Origin: Acidobacteriota bacterium
Lineage (GTDB): Bacteria; Acidobacteriota; Holophagae; Acanthopleuribacterales; Acanthopleuribacteraceae
DNA length: 64,000 nucleotides
Assembly (NCBI GenBank): GCA_030066195.1
Contig: JASJCB010000013.1
Span: forward strand, 1 to 64,000
Direction: 5' to 3'
Shown here: positions 35,207 to 44,210 of the stretch, one piece after another
Position numbering within the stretch: the first letter of the stretch is position 1
Layout of the letters: each line of letters opens with the position of its first letter
The notes under the pieces: generated by a model
Database searches by the model: none
What the model saw: the letters and a program-made list of their open reading frames with translations, nothing else
Told to the model about the DNA's origin: nothing
Made by a program: the position numbers and the translations under genes

Positions 35207-35360
35207 ATTGCCGACAGCGCTGGATAAAACCCCCGTTTCGACAGTCCCGGTTTGCCGGGTAATCGCAAGTTGTCGATAAAAAACTAAGCCAAAATACCTT
35301 GGAGTTACGTTTCTTGTATAGAATAGAGTGCGCTGTAAGATCACCTCGAGGAAATTGCTT

Positions 35361-36407
35361 ATGACAACCCCCGACCACACAGAATTGTTGTCTCCCGAAA
35401 CGCTTGAACGGGCCGCGGCCTCCGCCCGACTGGTTTTGGAAGAGTTGGATCGCATTCTGCTTGGCCGTCAGGAACTGCACCGCCTGGTGCTGACGGCCGT
35501 ATTGTCCCGCGGGCACCTCCTGCTGGAAGGCATGCCCGGTCTTGGCAAAACCGCCCTGGTTAAAGCGCTGGGGGATGTTCTGGAACTGGGATTCAATCGC
35601 GTCCAGTTTACGCCCGACCTCATGCCCAGCGATATCCTGGGAGCCCACATCCTGGAAGAAAAAGCCGGCGGCGGTCGCGAAATGGTGTTTCGGCCCGGAC
35701 CCGTGTTCACCAATGTCATGCTGGCCGACGAAATCAACCGCGCCTCGCCCAAGACCCAGTCGGCCCTGTTGGAGGCCATGCAGGAGCGTTGCGTCACCCT
35801 GTTGGGCACCACGCGTGACTTGCCGCGTCCCTTCTTTGTCATGGCCTCCCAGAACCCGGTCGACCTGGAAGGCACCTACCCGCTGCCCGAGGCTCAGTTG
35901 GACCGTTTCCTCTTCAAGCTGCACGTGGGCGATTTGGACGTGGAAACCATGACCCAAATCATCGCCACCCGGCATCGCGGCGAACCGCCCAAAGTCGAGC
36001 GCCACCTGAACAAGGCCGAACTGGAAGACCTCTTCCAGGTGATGGACGGCATCCACCTGCCGCGACCCGTGGCTCATTACATCAGCCGATTGGTGCGCGC
36101 CACCCACCCCAAGGGCGAGGAAGCCTCGGAGCGTATCGGCGATTACGTTGCCTTCGGCGCCTCGCCGCGCGCCGCCATTGCCATCGCCGAGGCCGCGCGC
36201 GCCGCCGCCTTGCTGCGATGCAGTCCCACCGTGGGCTTCGACGATGTGCGCGCCGTGGCCGAGCACGCCCTGAACCACCGCATCATTCCCACCTATAAAG
36301 CCCGGGTGGACGGCGTGACCACCATCGACCTGGTTCGGGATCTGCTGGATGGTATGGACGAAACCGGTCTTTCCCTACCCGAGGGCGTTGCCCTTGCAGG
36401 AGAATAG
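35361..36407 (+). CDS. MoxR-family AAA+ ATPase
   Basis: A 348-residue ATPase that typically works as a chaperone for a VWA/DUF58 partner. Walker A GMPGLGKT, Walker B VMLADEINRASPKTQ, and the sensor region ASQNPVDLEGTYPLPEAQLDRFLF. ATG 35361 is preferred, with GAGGAAA upstream; an in-frame GTG at 35328 has none. It starts the operon MoxR - membrane protein - ABC ATPase - ABC permease - DUF58, in which the DUF58 protein is the expected partner. The local order recalls gliding or aerotolerance type clusters, but function is inferred only. Confidence 0.93.
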   Translation: MTTPDHTELLSPETLERAAASARLVLEELDRILLGRQELHRLVLTAVLSRGHLLLEGMPGLGKTALVKALGDVLELGFNRVQFTPDLMPSDILGAHILEEKAGGGREMVFRPGPVFTNVMLADEINRASPKTQSALLEAMQERCVTLLGTTRDLPRPFFVMASQNPVDLEGTYPLPEAQLDRFLFKLHVGDLDVETMTQIIATRHRGEPPKVERHLNKAELEDLFQVMDGIHLPRPVAHYISRLVRATHPKGEEASERIGDYVAFGASPRAAIAIAEAARAAALLRCSPTVGFDDVRAVAEHALNHRIIPTYKARVDGVTTIDLVRDLLDGMDETGLSLPEGVALAGE

Positions 36408-36425
36408 CCAGGAGGCTTTGACAGC

Positions 36426-38132
36426 TTGAGAGTTTGTTTAGCGATCCTTGTAATCTGTAGTTGCCTGCCTGTGCCGGCCTCCGAGCACCGTTTCGGCAAT
36501 ATCTTGATCGCCGACGAGCGCTCTCCTTCTGCCGAGGCCAATCACGGCTATATCGGTTACTATTTCACCCTTACCAACCTTTCCACGGAAAAAACACACA
36601 AGGTGGACCTGTACTTTACCGACCCCTACAGTTCCCGTTGGCAGGCGGTCAACGAGATCCGCCGTTCCGTGACACTGCAACCGGGAGCCACCTCCCGGAT
36701 CCATTTACCGGTATGGTCCTGGGTGCCGGCGCCGGTCACCTATGGTGTCGATATCGACGGTGTGCCCTCGCCCCAGACGGCATCTCTGGCCATTCGAAGC
36801 ACCCCCATGTTGTTCCGCGAAAAACGTCACGCGGTACTCACCACGCGCTCGCTGGACCTGGTTAAAGCCTACCGAAGCATCTATACCAAGGGTATGGGCG
36901 TGGAGTTGAGGGAAACCACGGCTCAGATCGAGGCATGGGGTTCGAACTGGTTGGATTACAGCAGCTTCGAACTGACAGCCCTCTCTCGCGCCGAATGGGA
37001 CCGTTTGAGTCCTGACGGTCGCAATGCCCTGCAAATGTACGCGCGCAACGGCGGCGGCCTGTTGATTTATGAAAATAACGAGAACCTACCCCTGGAGGGA
37101 TTGACTAAGGCTCGACGCGTCAATCAGGTGACCGTCCACGGTCTGGGTTTCGGTATGGTATTTTCCTTTGACGGCGGCGTTTTCGATCTGGATGAGGAAA
37201 CCCGCAAGTTCCTGGTCGGCTCCCTCATGACATGGCCGCCCTATCCCGGCAAGAATGCACCCGGCCTTTCCGAGATGATCCCGGTCGTCGAGGAATTGCG
37301 CACACCGGTTCGCGGTTTCTTCGGGTTACTGATCGTTTTCGCGCTACTCATGGGGCCGTTGAACCTGCTCGTCCTGGCTCGACGCGGCAAACGTATCTGG
37401 TTACTGTGGACCGTACCCGCAATTTCCCTGGTGGCTACCCTGACCGTGGTGGTCTTCGCCGTTTTTTCCGAGGGAACCGCCACTAGACAACGCCTGGAGT
37501 CCATTACCCTGCTCGACGAGCAAAACCACATGGCCACCACGTTGGGCCTGGGCGGTATCTATTCGCCGCTGACCCGGGATTCCGGCCTGCATTTCCCCAA
37601 GGATGCCGATGTGCATCCCGACTTCCAGTATATAGAAAGCGGGTTTCTCTCCGTCGATTGGAGCCGGGACCAGAACCTGGCCGCGGGCTGGGTGCGCTCG
37701 CGCCTGCCCTTTTACTACAAGGTGCGGCATACCGAAAGCCGCCGTGAACGCCTGGTGGTGACCGGCAGCGGCGAGAACCTGGAAGTGGTCAACGGTCTGG
37801 GCGCCGACATCGAGATGCTGTATGTGGCCGGTGAGGACGGCAGGCTTTACGCCGCGGAGTCCATTGCGGCCGGAGCCCGCGCCAAACTCGGCGGACTCTC
37901 TTTGCCCGTAACAGGTGAACCCGAGAGTATTCGCTCGCTTTACCTTTCCGACTGGTCCCTGGCCAATCTGGACCTCTATCGGCCCTCCGTCAATATGGCC
38001 GCTTCCCTCCTGCAACCGGGCCAATACCTGGCCGTGTTGCAGGAAAGTCCCTTTTTCGGCGGACACCTGGAAAGCGTGAACGAACTGACCGCCTGGTCGG
38101 TAGTGATCGGCACCCGGGAGGTCAAACCTTGA
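36426..38132 (+). CDS. Exported membrane protein of a MoxR/ABC operon
   Basis: Function unknown. A 568-residue protein with a signal peptide (MRVCLAILVICSCLPVPASE), a large N-terminal extracytoplasmic part and two membrane helices near residues 298-315 and 325-345 (GFFGLLIVFALLMGPLNLL and WLLWTVPAISLVATLTVVV). The YARNGGGLLIYENNE segment resembles the glutamine-amidotransferase-like domain found in operons of this kind (DUF4350 type), but the match is weak. The start is TTG 36426 with AGGAGG at 36411-36416. Its end overlaps the ABC ATPase start (38129). It may be the substrate-binding or regulatory part of the transporter. Confidence 0.78.
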   Translation: MRVCLAILVICSCLPVPASEHRFGNILIADERSPSAEANHGYIGYYFTLTNLSTEKTHKVDLYFTDPYSSRWQAVNEIRRSVTLQPGATSRIHLPVWSWVPAPVTYGVDIDGVPSPQTASLAIRSTPMLFREKRHAVLTTRSLDLVKAYRSIYTKGMGVELRETTAQIEAWGSNWLDYSSFELTALSRAEWDRLSPDGRNALQMYARNGGGLLIYENNENLPLEGLTKARRVNQVTVHGLGFGMVFSFDGGVFDLDEETRKFLVGSLMTWPPYPGKNAPGLSEMIPVVEELRTPVRGFFGLLIVFALLMGPLNLLVLARRGKRIWLLWTVPAISLVATLTVVVFAVFSEGTATRQRLESITLLDEQNHMATTLGLGGIYSPLTRDSGLHFPKDADVHPDFQYIESGFLSVDWSRDQNLAAGWVRSRLPFYYKVRHTESRRERLVVTGSGENLEVVNGLGADIEMLYVAGEDGRLYAAESIAAGARAKLGGLSLPVTGEPESIRSLYLSDWSLANLDLYRPSVNMAASLLQPGQYLAVLQESPFFGGHLESVNELTAWSVVIGTREVKP

Positions 38133-39061
38133 GAGTCCAAGTCATTGACCTCAAACGCTTCTTCACCAATGGGGTTCGGGCCGTGGACGGCCTCAACTTC
38201 TCCTTTCATGAGGGCCAGGTCTTCGGCTTCGTAGGTCCTAACGGCGCGGGCAAAACCACGACCATGCGCATCATGGCCACCCTGGACGAACCCACCTCAG
38301 GCGACGTGCGCATCGACGGCGTTTCGGTGGTAGAGCAGCCCGAGGAGGCTCGGCGCCGCGTGGGTTATGTCCCCGACACCCTGCCCGCCCACCGCGACAT
38401 CACCATTCACGAATACCTTGATTTCTTTGCGCGGGCCAACGAAATACGCGGGACGCAACGCAGAACCGTGGTTCAAAGCGTGGAGGACTTCACGGGCGTG
38501 ACCCCCCTGCGCGGAAAGGAACTGGTACACCTTTCCAAGGGCATGAAGCAGCGCGTCAGCCTGGCCAGAGCCCTGCTGCACGACCCGGACCTGTTGATTA
38601 TGGACGAACCCGCCGCGGGCCTGGACCCCAACGCGCGCATCGAGTTACGCGAGTTGATACGATCCCTGGCCGAAGCCGGCAAGTCCATCTTCATCAGCTC
38701 TCACATTCTCGATGAACTTTCGGAACTGTGCGACGGCGTGGTAATTATCGAGCAGGGCCGCTTGCAACGGGCCGGTCACCTGAAAGAGATCCTGGTTCGC
38801 GAGGACGCCCTGCGCACCATGAGGATCAAACCGCTGGGCGATCCCGACCAACTGTATCGCGCTCTTCTGGAAGTTCCCTATGCCTCCGAGCACCAACTGC
38901 TGGAAGGCGAGGTTTTCTGCGCGGTTCCTGCCGATGACAAAACCTGTAGCGACCTTCTTTCCCATTTGATCGGTCAGGGCATTGCCATCGTGGAATACGG
39001 CCAGGAACAGGCGGACCTGGAGGACTTGTTCATGAAGGTAACCAGGGGGAAGGTGCAATGA
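38129..39061 (+). CDS. ABC transporter ATP-binding protein
   Basis: A 310-residue ATPase of the ABC-2 type. Walker A GPNGAGKTTT (about residue 36), signature LSKGMKQRVSLARAL, Walker B LLIMDEPAAGLDP and the switch histidine in ISSHILDE. The start is TTG 38129, overlapping the previous stop, with GGGAGG at 38116-38121. It pairs with the permease that follows in ATGA overlap. The C-terminal 90 residues are a family-typical extension. It probably energises export of an unknown substrate. Confidence 0.95.
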   Translation: MRVQVIDLKRFFTNGVRAVDGLNFSFHEGQVFGFVGPNGAGKTTTMRIMATLDEPTSGDVRIDGVSVVEQPEEARRRVGYVPDTLPAHRDITIHEYLDFFARANEIRGTQRRTVVQSVEDFTGVTPLRGKELVHLSKGMKQRVSLARALLHDPDLLIMDEPAAGLDPNARIELRELIRSLAEAGKSIFISSHILDELSELCDGVVIIEQGRLQRAGHLKEILVREDALRTMRIKPLGDPDQLYRALLEVPYASEHQLLEGEVFCAVPADDKTCSDLLSHLIGQGIAIVEYGQEQADLEDLFMKVTRGKVQ

Positions 39062-40533
39062 GTGGATTCCTGGAAATGGTGGGTCGACTGGACGACCGCG
39101 TGAACCCCATCGTGGTCAAGGAACTGCGTCAGGCCATGCGCGGCAGGATGATCCCCATTATGCTGATCATTTACGAGGCGGTGCTGCTGCTGTGCATGAG
39201 CCTTTACCTGGGCAGCGAGGGCATCGCGGCCAATCCCAGGGTCGGTCTCGATCTGCTGATCGTCTTCAACAGCATATTCCTCTTCGCGGGCATCGTGTTG
39301 GTGCCTATCTCCATGGCCGTGCGCCTGGGTTTTGAGCGTAACCAGGACAACACGGACCTGTTGTTCATCACCACCCTGCCCTCCCACCGTATTGCCGGCG
39401 GTAAGCTACTGGCGGGTATGATTCTTACGGTCTTGTTCCTCTTCGCCACCCTGCCTTTCATGACCACCACCTACATGTTGCGCGGGGTCGACTTCAAGAT
39501 GGTCTTTTCCATGGTCGGCACCTCGTTGATGATGTGTATGGTCAGCCTGCAATTCGCCCTGTTCGTTGCCGTATTGCCGGTGAGTCGCGCTTTCAAAACC
39601 ACGCTGGGACTGGGAACCTTATCCATACTGGTGACCATTTTTATCAGTACGATCACCATTATGGGCAACATGGCGAGCCGCGGTACCACCATTCTGGATC
39701 AACTGGAAGAAGCGATCGGTTTCACCGTTATCGTGGTCTTCTTGACCGTGATCCTCTACCAGATGGCGGTAGCGCTGATCAAGCCGCACTCGGCCAACCG
39801 GGCCAAGCCGTTACGGCAGTGGATCACCGTCATGTGGTTCTTCAGCGGCGCCGCCGTCGTTTTGACAGGCTACTCGAACGGAATCCAGGTCTGGACTGTT
39901 TTCTCCCTGATCACCCTGATCATTGCCCTGTTCGTGGCTGTCTCCGAACGGGAGGAGTGGGGTCCCAGGGTACGGCGCAAGATACCGGGCAGCCCTTTGG
40001 GCCGGTCGATGGTCTATCTGTTCTACAGCGGCGCCCCCAACGGGGTCTTGTGGTGTCTCTCGCTTCTCACCGTGACCCTGATCATTGCCGCTAACGTCCA
40101 TTCAAAGTTCAATAACGAGGACCTGCAAATTTTCGTGGGCTTTGCCCTGCACGCGGTCGGCTACACCTTTGCGGCCCACATCCTGCACCACACGTTCCTG
40201 GCGAAACGGGTCAGCAAAAACCATGTCTGGCTGATCGCCCTGATCCTGTTGGCGGTGATGGTGATCGGCGGGTGGGTGCTCGCCTTCCTGATCAATCCGA
40301 ACGACTTTACCTCTATTTCCAGGAACGGCATCTACCATCTGTTCAATCCCTTCGCGCTGCCTAACGACACCTGGCGCTTTTTCTATCTGGCCTGCGCCGC
40401 GGCCTGGGTGCTGATTATGCTGGCCATGCGCGTGAGATGGTTGATCGACGGCCGGCGGCGTTTCCTGCCGCTGGGGCCCATGATACCCCCGCAACCGGAA
40501 CCCGCCCCGGCAACGGAAACGGAGGCGTCCTAG
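39058..40533 (+). CDS. ABC-2 type transporter permease
   Basis: A 491-residue integral membrane protein with about 10-12 hydrophobic helices. It opens with VNPIVVKELRQAMRGRM, a typical permease coupling segment, then IPIMLIIYEAVLLLCMSLYL. The start overlaps the ATPase stop (ATGA at 39058-39061) and DUF58 begins directly after its stop. The C-terminus is Pro/Glu/Thr-rich and cytoplasmic. Substrate unknown. Confidence 0.9.
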   Translation: MSGFLEMVGRLDDRVNPIVVKELRQAMRGRMIPIMLIIYEAVLLLCMSLYLGSEGIAANPRVGLDLLIVFNSIFLFAGIVLVPISMAVRLGFERNQDNTDLLFITTLPSHRIAGGKLLAGMILTVLFLFATLPFMTTTYMLRGVDFKMVFSMVGTSLMMCMVSLQFALFVAVLPVSRAFKTTLGLGTLSILVTIFISTITIMGNMASRGTTILDQLEEAIGFTVIVVFLTVILYQMAVALIKPHSANRAKPLRQWITVMWFFSGAAVVLTGYSNGIQVWTVFSLITLIIALFVAVSEREEWGPRVRRKIPGSPLGRSMVYLFYSGAPNGVLWCLSLLTVTLIIAANVHSKFNNEDLQIFVGFALHAVGYTFAAHILHHTFLAKRVSKNHVWLIALILLAVMVIGGWVLAFLINPNDFTSISRNGIYHLFNPFALPNDTWRFFYLACAAAWVLIMLAMRVRWLIDGRRRFLPLGPMIPPQPEPAPATETEAS

Positions 40534-41400
40534 GTGTTCGATTACCGCACGACGCTGAGCGAGGGCATGCGCGCGGCGGCTCATTGCCGTTTCGCCGAAC
40601 TGACCCGCGACCCGCGCGGCAAGGCCGGCTTTCGTCGCGGCAACCGGGCGGGGAGTTCACTGGAGTACAAGGACTTCCGCGAGTACCAACCAGGCGACGA
40701 CCTGCGCCATATCGACTGGAACGCCTACGCGCGCACGGACAAACTGATCGTCAAGCGCTACCACGAGGAGATCACGCCGCACCTGGACCTGATCGCCGAC
40801 GGCTCGGCATCCATGGACCTGCCGGAAACCCGCAAGGCCGAGGCGCTGATCTTTCTCACCGGATTCTTTGCGGCGGTCGCGGGCAACAGCAGCTTTTCAC
40901 ACACCTGTTGGCGCACGGCAAGTGATTGCCGGCCCCTGGCCAATAGCGGCGGCGACCCGTTGACCTGGGAGCGCCTGGAACTGAAGGCAAGCACCTCACC
41001 GGCAGAAGCCGTCGATGTATCGCGACCACGCTGGCGCCGCCAGGGCGTGCGCATCCTACTCAGTGACCTGCTGTTCCCGGCCGATCCCCACCACTTCCTG
41101 GGCAAACTGATCGAACAAGCGGCCGCGGTGCTGGTTGTACAGGTCCTGGCCGAAAGCGACCTGAACCCGGCATTGGGCGGCATGCGCCGGCTGACGGACT
41201 CGGAAACGGGCGCGGTGCGAGAAATCCGCATCGACGAGGCCGCCCGACGCCGTTACAAGGAAACCCTGACCAGGCACCAGGACGCCTGGCGCGACGCCGC
41301 CCGAGAAACCGGCACGGCCCTGGTTACCTTCACCGATGAAACCCTGCTGAGCCGACCCATCTTCGACGACCCGACGCTCGCCCGATTCTTGGAGCATTAG
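40534..41400 (+). CDS. DUF58 domain protein
   Basis: A 288-residue protein with the DUF58 core, a VWA-like fold usually partnered by MoxR ATPases: LEYKDFREYQPGDD, RHIDWNAYARTDKL and IVKRYHEE. A MIDAS-like DGSASM occurs at about residue 90, consistent with metal-dependent ligand binding. GTG 40534 abuts the permease stop. It is the last gene of the moxR operon. No membrane helix is obvious. Confidence 0.9.
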   Translation: MFDYRTTLSEGMRAAAHCRFAELTRDPRGKAGFRRGNRAGSSLEYKDFREYQPGDDLRHIDWNAYARTDKLIVKRYHEEITPHLDLIADGSASMDLPETRKAEALIFLTGFFAAVAGNSSFSHTCWRTASDCRPLANSGGDPLTWERLELKASTSPAEAVDVSRPRWRRQGVRILLSDLLFPADPHHFLGKLIEQAAAVLVVQVLAESDLNPALGGMRRLTDSETGAVREIRIDEAARRRYKETLTRHQDAWRDAARETGTALVTFTDETLLSRPIFDDPTLARFLEH

Positions 41401-42098
41401 CGAGGTTGGGTTTGTTGGCGTCGGAGAAACCAAAAGCCAACGCCACGCGAGCCATTGGTTCCGAAGGGAACGGCTCTCGGATCTCACTTTTTCCTGCAGC
41501 GAGAGCAACAGCCTTCGGAAGAACATATAACAAATTCCATAGGACTTCTGTCCCTTGTAAAGAACACGGACAGCGGCCTTGGAAACCAGGGGTTCCGGCA
41601 TCGGAACCCCGCTACTTTTCCTGTGCAGGTAAACCGCAATCGCTGCCGCTTGACATCGGTTCCATTCCCGGCGACATAACCAGTTTGAAAACGAAACCTA
41701 GCACCGTTCTCGGGCAGTGGTATTGTCAAAAAGAAAAATACAACACAGCGGCCGGGAATCGGACTTTCCAGACTTGAAAAGGGAGTTTAGAGCCCGAAAA
41801 CCGGACGCCGAGAACTCACGAAGCCGTACCTTTTCTCGATTTTGACGCCATGAGCCGTCTTTTTCACAACTTCATGCCTGGTTTGGAGCCTCCCTGGCCG
41901 AGACCTACAGACGTATTTCCGCTAAAAACAACCCGGGTTGATGCTTCGTTGGGTACTTTTCCCGGATTGGAACCGACTTCGGGTTGTTCAGGTAGCACCA
42001 ATCTCGGGAATGGAACCGGTCTTCGACCCCGAAGACGGTCCTGTTCCCGAGAACGGAACCACCCTGACGCGTGTCAACCGGTCCCATTCTCGGGCAAC
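41401..42098. other. Intergenic region rich in hairpins and TTCCCGAGAA-type motifs
   Basis: No gene seen. Hairpins: GTTGGC/GCCAAC (41414-41441), GTTCC-GAAG-GGAAC (41458-41471), GGGGTTCC/GGAACCCC (41589-41610) and GTCTTCG/CGAAGAC (42019-42036). Motifs related to TTCCCGGGAA recur (about 41706, 41998, 42043, 42084), as near 30244. Frames of up to 149 codons here look fortuitous. It ends in the terminator at 42099. Confidence 0.55.
41589..41610 (+). terminator. Hairpin GGGGTTCC / GGAACCCC
   Basis: Perfect 8-bp stem with a six-base loop, followed by GCTACTTTTC. It lies 189 nt after the DUF58 stop and could end that operon. Confidence 0.45.
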
Positions 42099-42130
42099 AG
42101 ACCCCTCAGTGTCGATCCAAGGGGTCTTTT
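42099..42130 (+). terminator. Intrinsic terminator
   Basis: AGACCCCT (42099-42106) pairs with AGGGGTCT (42120-42127) and is followed by a T-run. The nearest upstream coding gene ends about 700 nt earlier, so an unannotated transcript may end here. Confidence 0.65.
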
Positions 42131-42220
42131 AGAAAAAAAGTTGATGATTTTCGACCGATTGACCTATTTAACGCCCAAAAAGGATGAATTTTTGTCAAAA
42201 GTTGTTTATATATTCAAAAA

Positions 42221-42336
42221 GCATTGGTTAGTTGTTTTATACATCGGTTTTTCAATTTCCCTCAAGCGAGGGTCGGTTCGGTGCCGGATGCTCGCGTAAC
42301 AACCTGCAAATCCCTTTGACTTTGACGACACCCTGC
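42221..42336 (+). repeat. Dispersed non-coding element, copy B
   Basis: Aligns with copy A at 30341-30461 (TTAGTTGTTTTAT, AAGCGAGG, ACAACCTGCAAAT, CTTTGACGACA blocks). It lies 68 nt upstream of the exported thioredoxin gene; copy A lies upstream of the lipoprotein pcm. A CCGGG/CCCGG hairpin follows at about 42342-42365. Confidence 0.65.
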
Positions 42337-42403
42337 TAAAACCGGGCTTCTTTCTTGACCCCGGGCATAGAAAAGGGCATAGTTCGGGTGAAGGAGTTGC
42401 CCA

Positions 42404-43261
42404 ATGAAAGCCACCGCTTTGCTTTTAACCGTTCACCTGTTTGCCGGCGCCGCCCTTGCCGGAGAAAAAGAAACCCTGATTGCCCTACTGGAACAGCGGT
42501 TGGATACATCCAACTTCCTGGCCCGTTTAGATGAAGCCAAAGAAAAAATATCGGAACAGGGACTGGTCGAAGCCAAACTGGCCTTCGGTTTCCGCAACGG
42601 CGATTTTCCTTTTCTATATTCCATTCTGGAAGATCTTGAGCGCATAACCGCCGAGCGACCCGGTAATTTTTCCTTGATGAGCGCCGAGGAATTCTATTCC
42701 CTGACCTTTGCCGTCAAGGCTCGCATGGCCATGGACGCGAACGATGAGGAGGGTTTTGCCCACAATATCAAGCAAGCCTGGTGGGAAGCGCCCAAGCTGA
42801 ACCGTATCTACGAAAAATGGATCAACGACATGAAGGCCGCCAAATTGAAGGTGCCCTTGAACTTCCCTCTCACCGACGCTCAGGGCAACCCCAAGGCCCT
42901 GGCTGATATCATGAAAGGAAAGAAGGCCCTGATTCTGGATTTCTGGGCATCCTGGTGTCGACCCTGTATGGTCATGATGGACGAAATCGAAGAACGCGCA
43001 AAGGAATTGGAAACCAAGGGCGTCACCTGGGTAGGTATCAATACCGACGGCGAAACGGCCGCGGCCGCTCGCACCGCCAAAAAGTACGGTATCACCTGTC
43101 CCTGGCTGGTTGAGAAAAAGAACGGCGCCTACTCCAACCTGCTGAAAATCGACAGTATTCCACGCACCGTTCTGGTCTCGCCTCAAGGTAAGATTCTATT
43201 CAACGGTCACCCGCAGGATCCGGCCCTGAACCGTGCAGTCGACAAACTGGTAGGGAAATAG
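42404..43261 (+). CDS. Exported thioredoxin-family protein
   Basis: A 285-residue protein with a signal peptide (MKATALLLTVHLFAGAALAG). An N-terminal helical part of about 120 residues precedes a TlpA/thioredoxin domain with WASWCRPCM (Cys185, Cys188) and the cis-proline SIPRTVLVSP. It acts as a periplasmic disulfide reductant or oxidant. The N-terminal domain is unlike TlpA and may bind a partner. GAAGGAG precedes the start. Dispersed element B lies 68 nt upstream, so expression may be RNA- or regulator-controlled. Confidence 0.88.
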   Translation: MKATALLLTVHLFAGAALAGEKETLIALLEQRLDTSNFLARLDEAKEKISEQGLVEAKLAFGFRNGDFPFLYSILEDLERITAERPGNFSLMSAEEFYSLTFAVKARMAMDANDEEGFAHNIKQAWWEAPKLNRIYEKWINDMKAAKLKVPLNFPLTDAQGNPKALADIMKGKKALILDFWASWCRPCMVMMDEIEERAKELETKGVTWVGINTDGETAAAARTAKKYGITCPWLVEKKNGAYSNLLKIDSIPRTVLVSPQGKILFNGHPQDPALNRAVDKLVGK

Positions 43262-43626
43262 TCGAAAAAGGGCGGAATCTTTTCCGCCCGGTCGATGTTT
43301 GGGAATGATCAGGTGACGGATATTTGGCGAACCACCTCCGATTGGAGGTCGTCGTCATCGTTACATGCGCCTCGAACAAAACAAGTGCGCCGTTCGGGCG
43401 GCAGTTGGATCGCTGCTTCAACGATTTCGGTGATCAGTTTATGCCGGTCGATTTGCAAGGGGCACCTCGGGAATATTCAATTGATGAATCACAGCACGGC
43501 ACTTATGCCCATATAAGCGCAAAATCGTCCGGTAATGGATCAAGCTTTCGTAAAAAAGACCCAAGCGTTTTTTTGCTCACCCATTGTCTTTAGGCGAAAC
43601 CCGGTTACTCCGGCGACGGGATTCCG
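43262..43626. other. Intergenic, 365 bp, no gene seen
   Basis: Between the exported thioredoxin and the minus-strand alkyltransferase-like gene. Two plus frames of 73 and 89 codons overlap in different phases and show no domain or ribosome site. Confidence 0.55.
43270..43289. terminator. Convergent-region terminator hairpin
   Basis: GGGCGGAA (43270-43277) and TTCCGCCC (43282-43289), loop TCTT. Five A residues flank it on the left, giving a T-run on the minus strand. Probably bidirectional; only 9 nt after the thioredoxin stop. Confidence 0.6.
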
Positions 43627-43941
43627 TTACTTCGGGCGCCAGCCGTAGACCTTCATGTCAATGCGGTTACCGTCTTGGAAGGTAACTTTCTCCGCTTCCA
43701 GCATGGCTTTTTGCATGAGATATTCTTGTGAGTGCTCGCTGAAGGAGATGCGGCCCTGAGCGTTGATAACCCGATGCCAGGGTAAAACCAGGTCTTCCGG
43801 AGTCTGATGAAGCGCGTAACCCACATGACGTGCCTTGCGGGGTTGTCCCAACATTCCGGCAAGCTGTCCGTAAGAAGCTACCTTGCCGCGCGGGATGGTT
43901 TTCACGAGATTCCACACCTTCTGGTTCCACGTACTCTTCAT
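43627..43941 (-). CDS. Alkyltransferase-like protein (Atl type)
   Basis: A 104-residue protein of the MGMT C-terminal family. The active-site PCHRV of O6-methylguanine methyltransferases reads LPWHRVIN here (Trp55 in place of Cys), the mark of alkyltransferase-like proteins. These bind alkylated DNA and flag it for nucleotide excision repair without transferring the group. The helix-turn-helix GKVASYGQLAGMLGQP and the ARHVGYAL arginine-finger region fit. The 104 residues are the full size for Atl. Divergent from hemA. Confidence 0.92.
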   Translation of the reverse strand: MKSTWNQKVWNLVKTIPRGKVASYGQLAGMLGQPRKARHVGYALHQTPEDLVLPWHRVINAQGRISFSEHSQEYLMQKAMLEAEKVTFQDGNRIDMKVYGWRPK

Positions 43942-44078
43942 CTTTCCAATCCTTCCTGCTACCTCGTGTGAGGCGGCTCACTTTTTGGCTTAACCTACTA
44001 TTTTAAATAAGTTTCACCCTGGATTATCAACCTGTCGGCGCCGGTTGCCGGGCACCGAATATGGATGATGTTAACTTT

Positions 44079-44096
44079 TTGTGAAGCAGTTCACAA
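44079..44096. promoter_or_regulatory. Rex-type operator upstream of hemA
   Basis: TTGTGAAGCAGTTCACAA is a perfect inverted repeat (7 + 4 + 7). It matches the Rex consensus TTGTGAA-N4-TTCACAA. Rex is a repressor that senses NADH/NAD+. The site lies 115 bp before ATG 44211 and would control the hemACDLE-hemJ operon. The Atl gene (-) starts 138 bp on the other side. Confidence 0.7.
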
Positions 44097-44162
44097 TAGT
44101 TTAACCCCCGTCGGATCGATTCCGGCTGGTCGGACGACAGTCGGTCATGTACATTAAAACGC

Positions 44163-44193
44163 GTAGAGGTCGTGTCGTATTATTTGCCTCTAC
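44163..44193 (+). promoter_or_regulatory. Stem-loop in the hemA leader
   Basis: GTAGAGG (44163-44169) and CCTCTAC (44187-44193) form a 7-bp stem with a 17-base loop, ending 17 nt before ATG 44211. It could affect hemA translation. Confidence 0.4.
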
Positions 44194-44210
44194 ACAACCT
44201 GGGATGGTAC

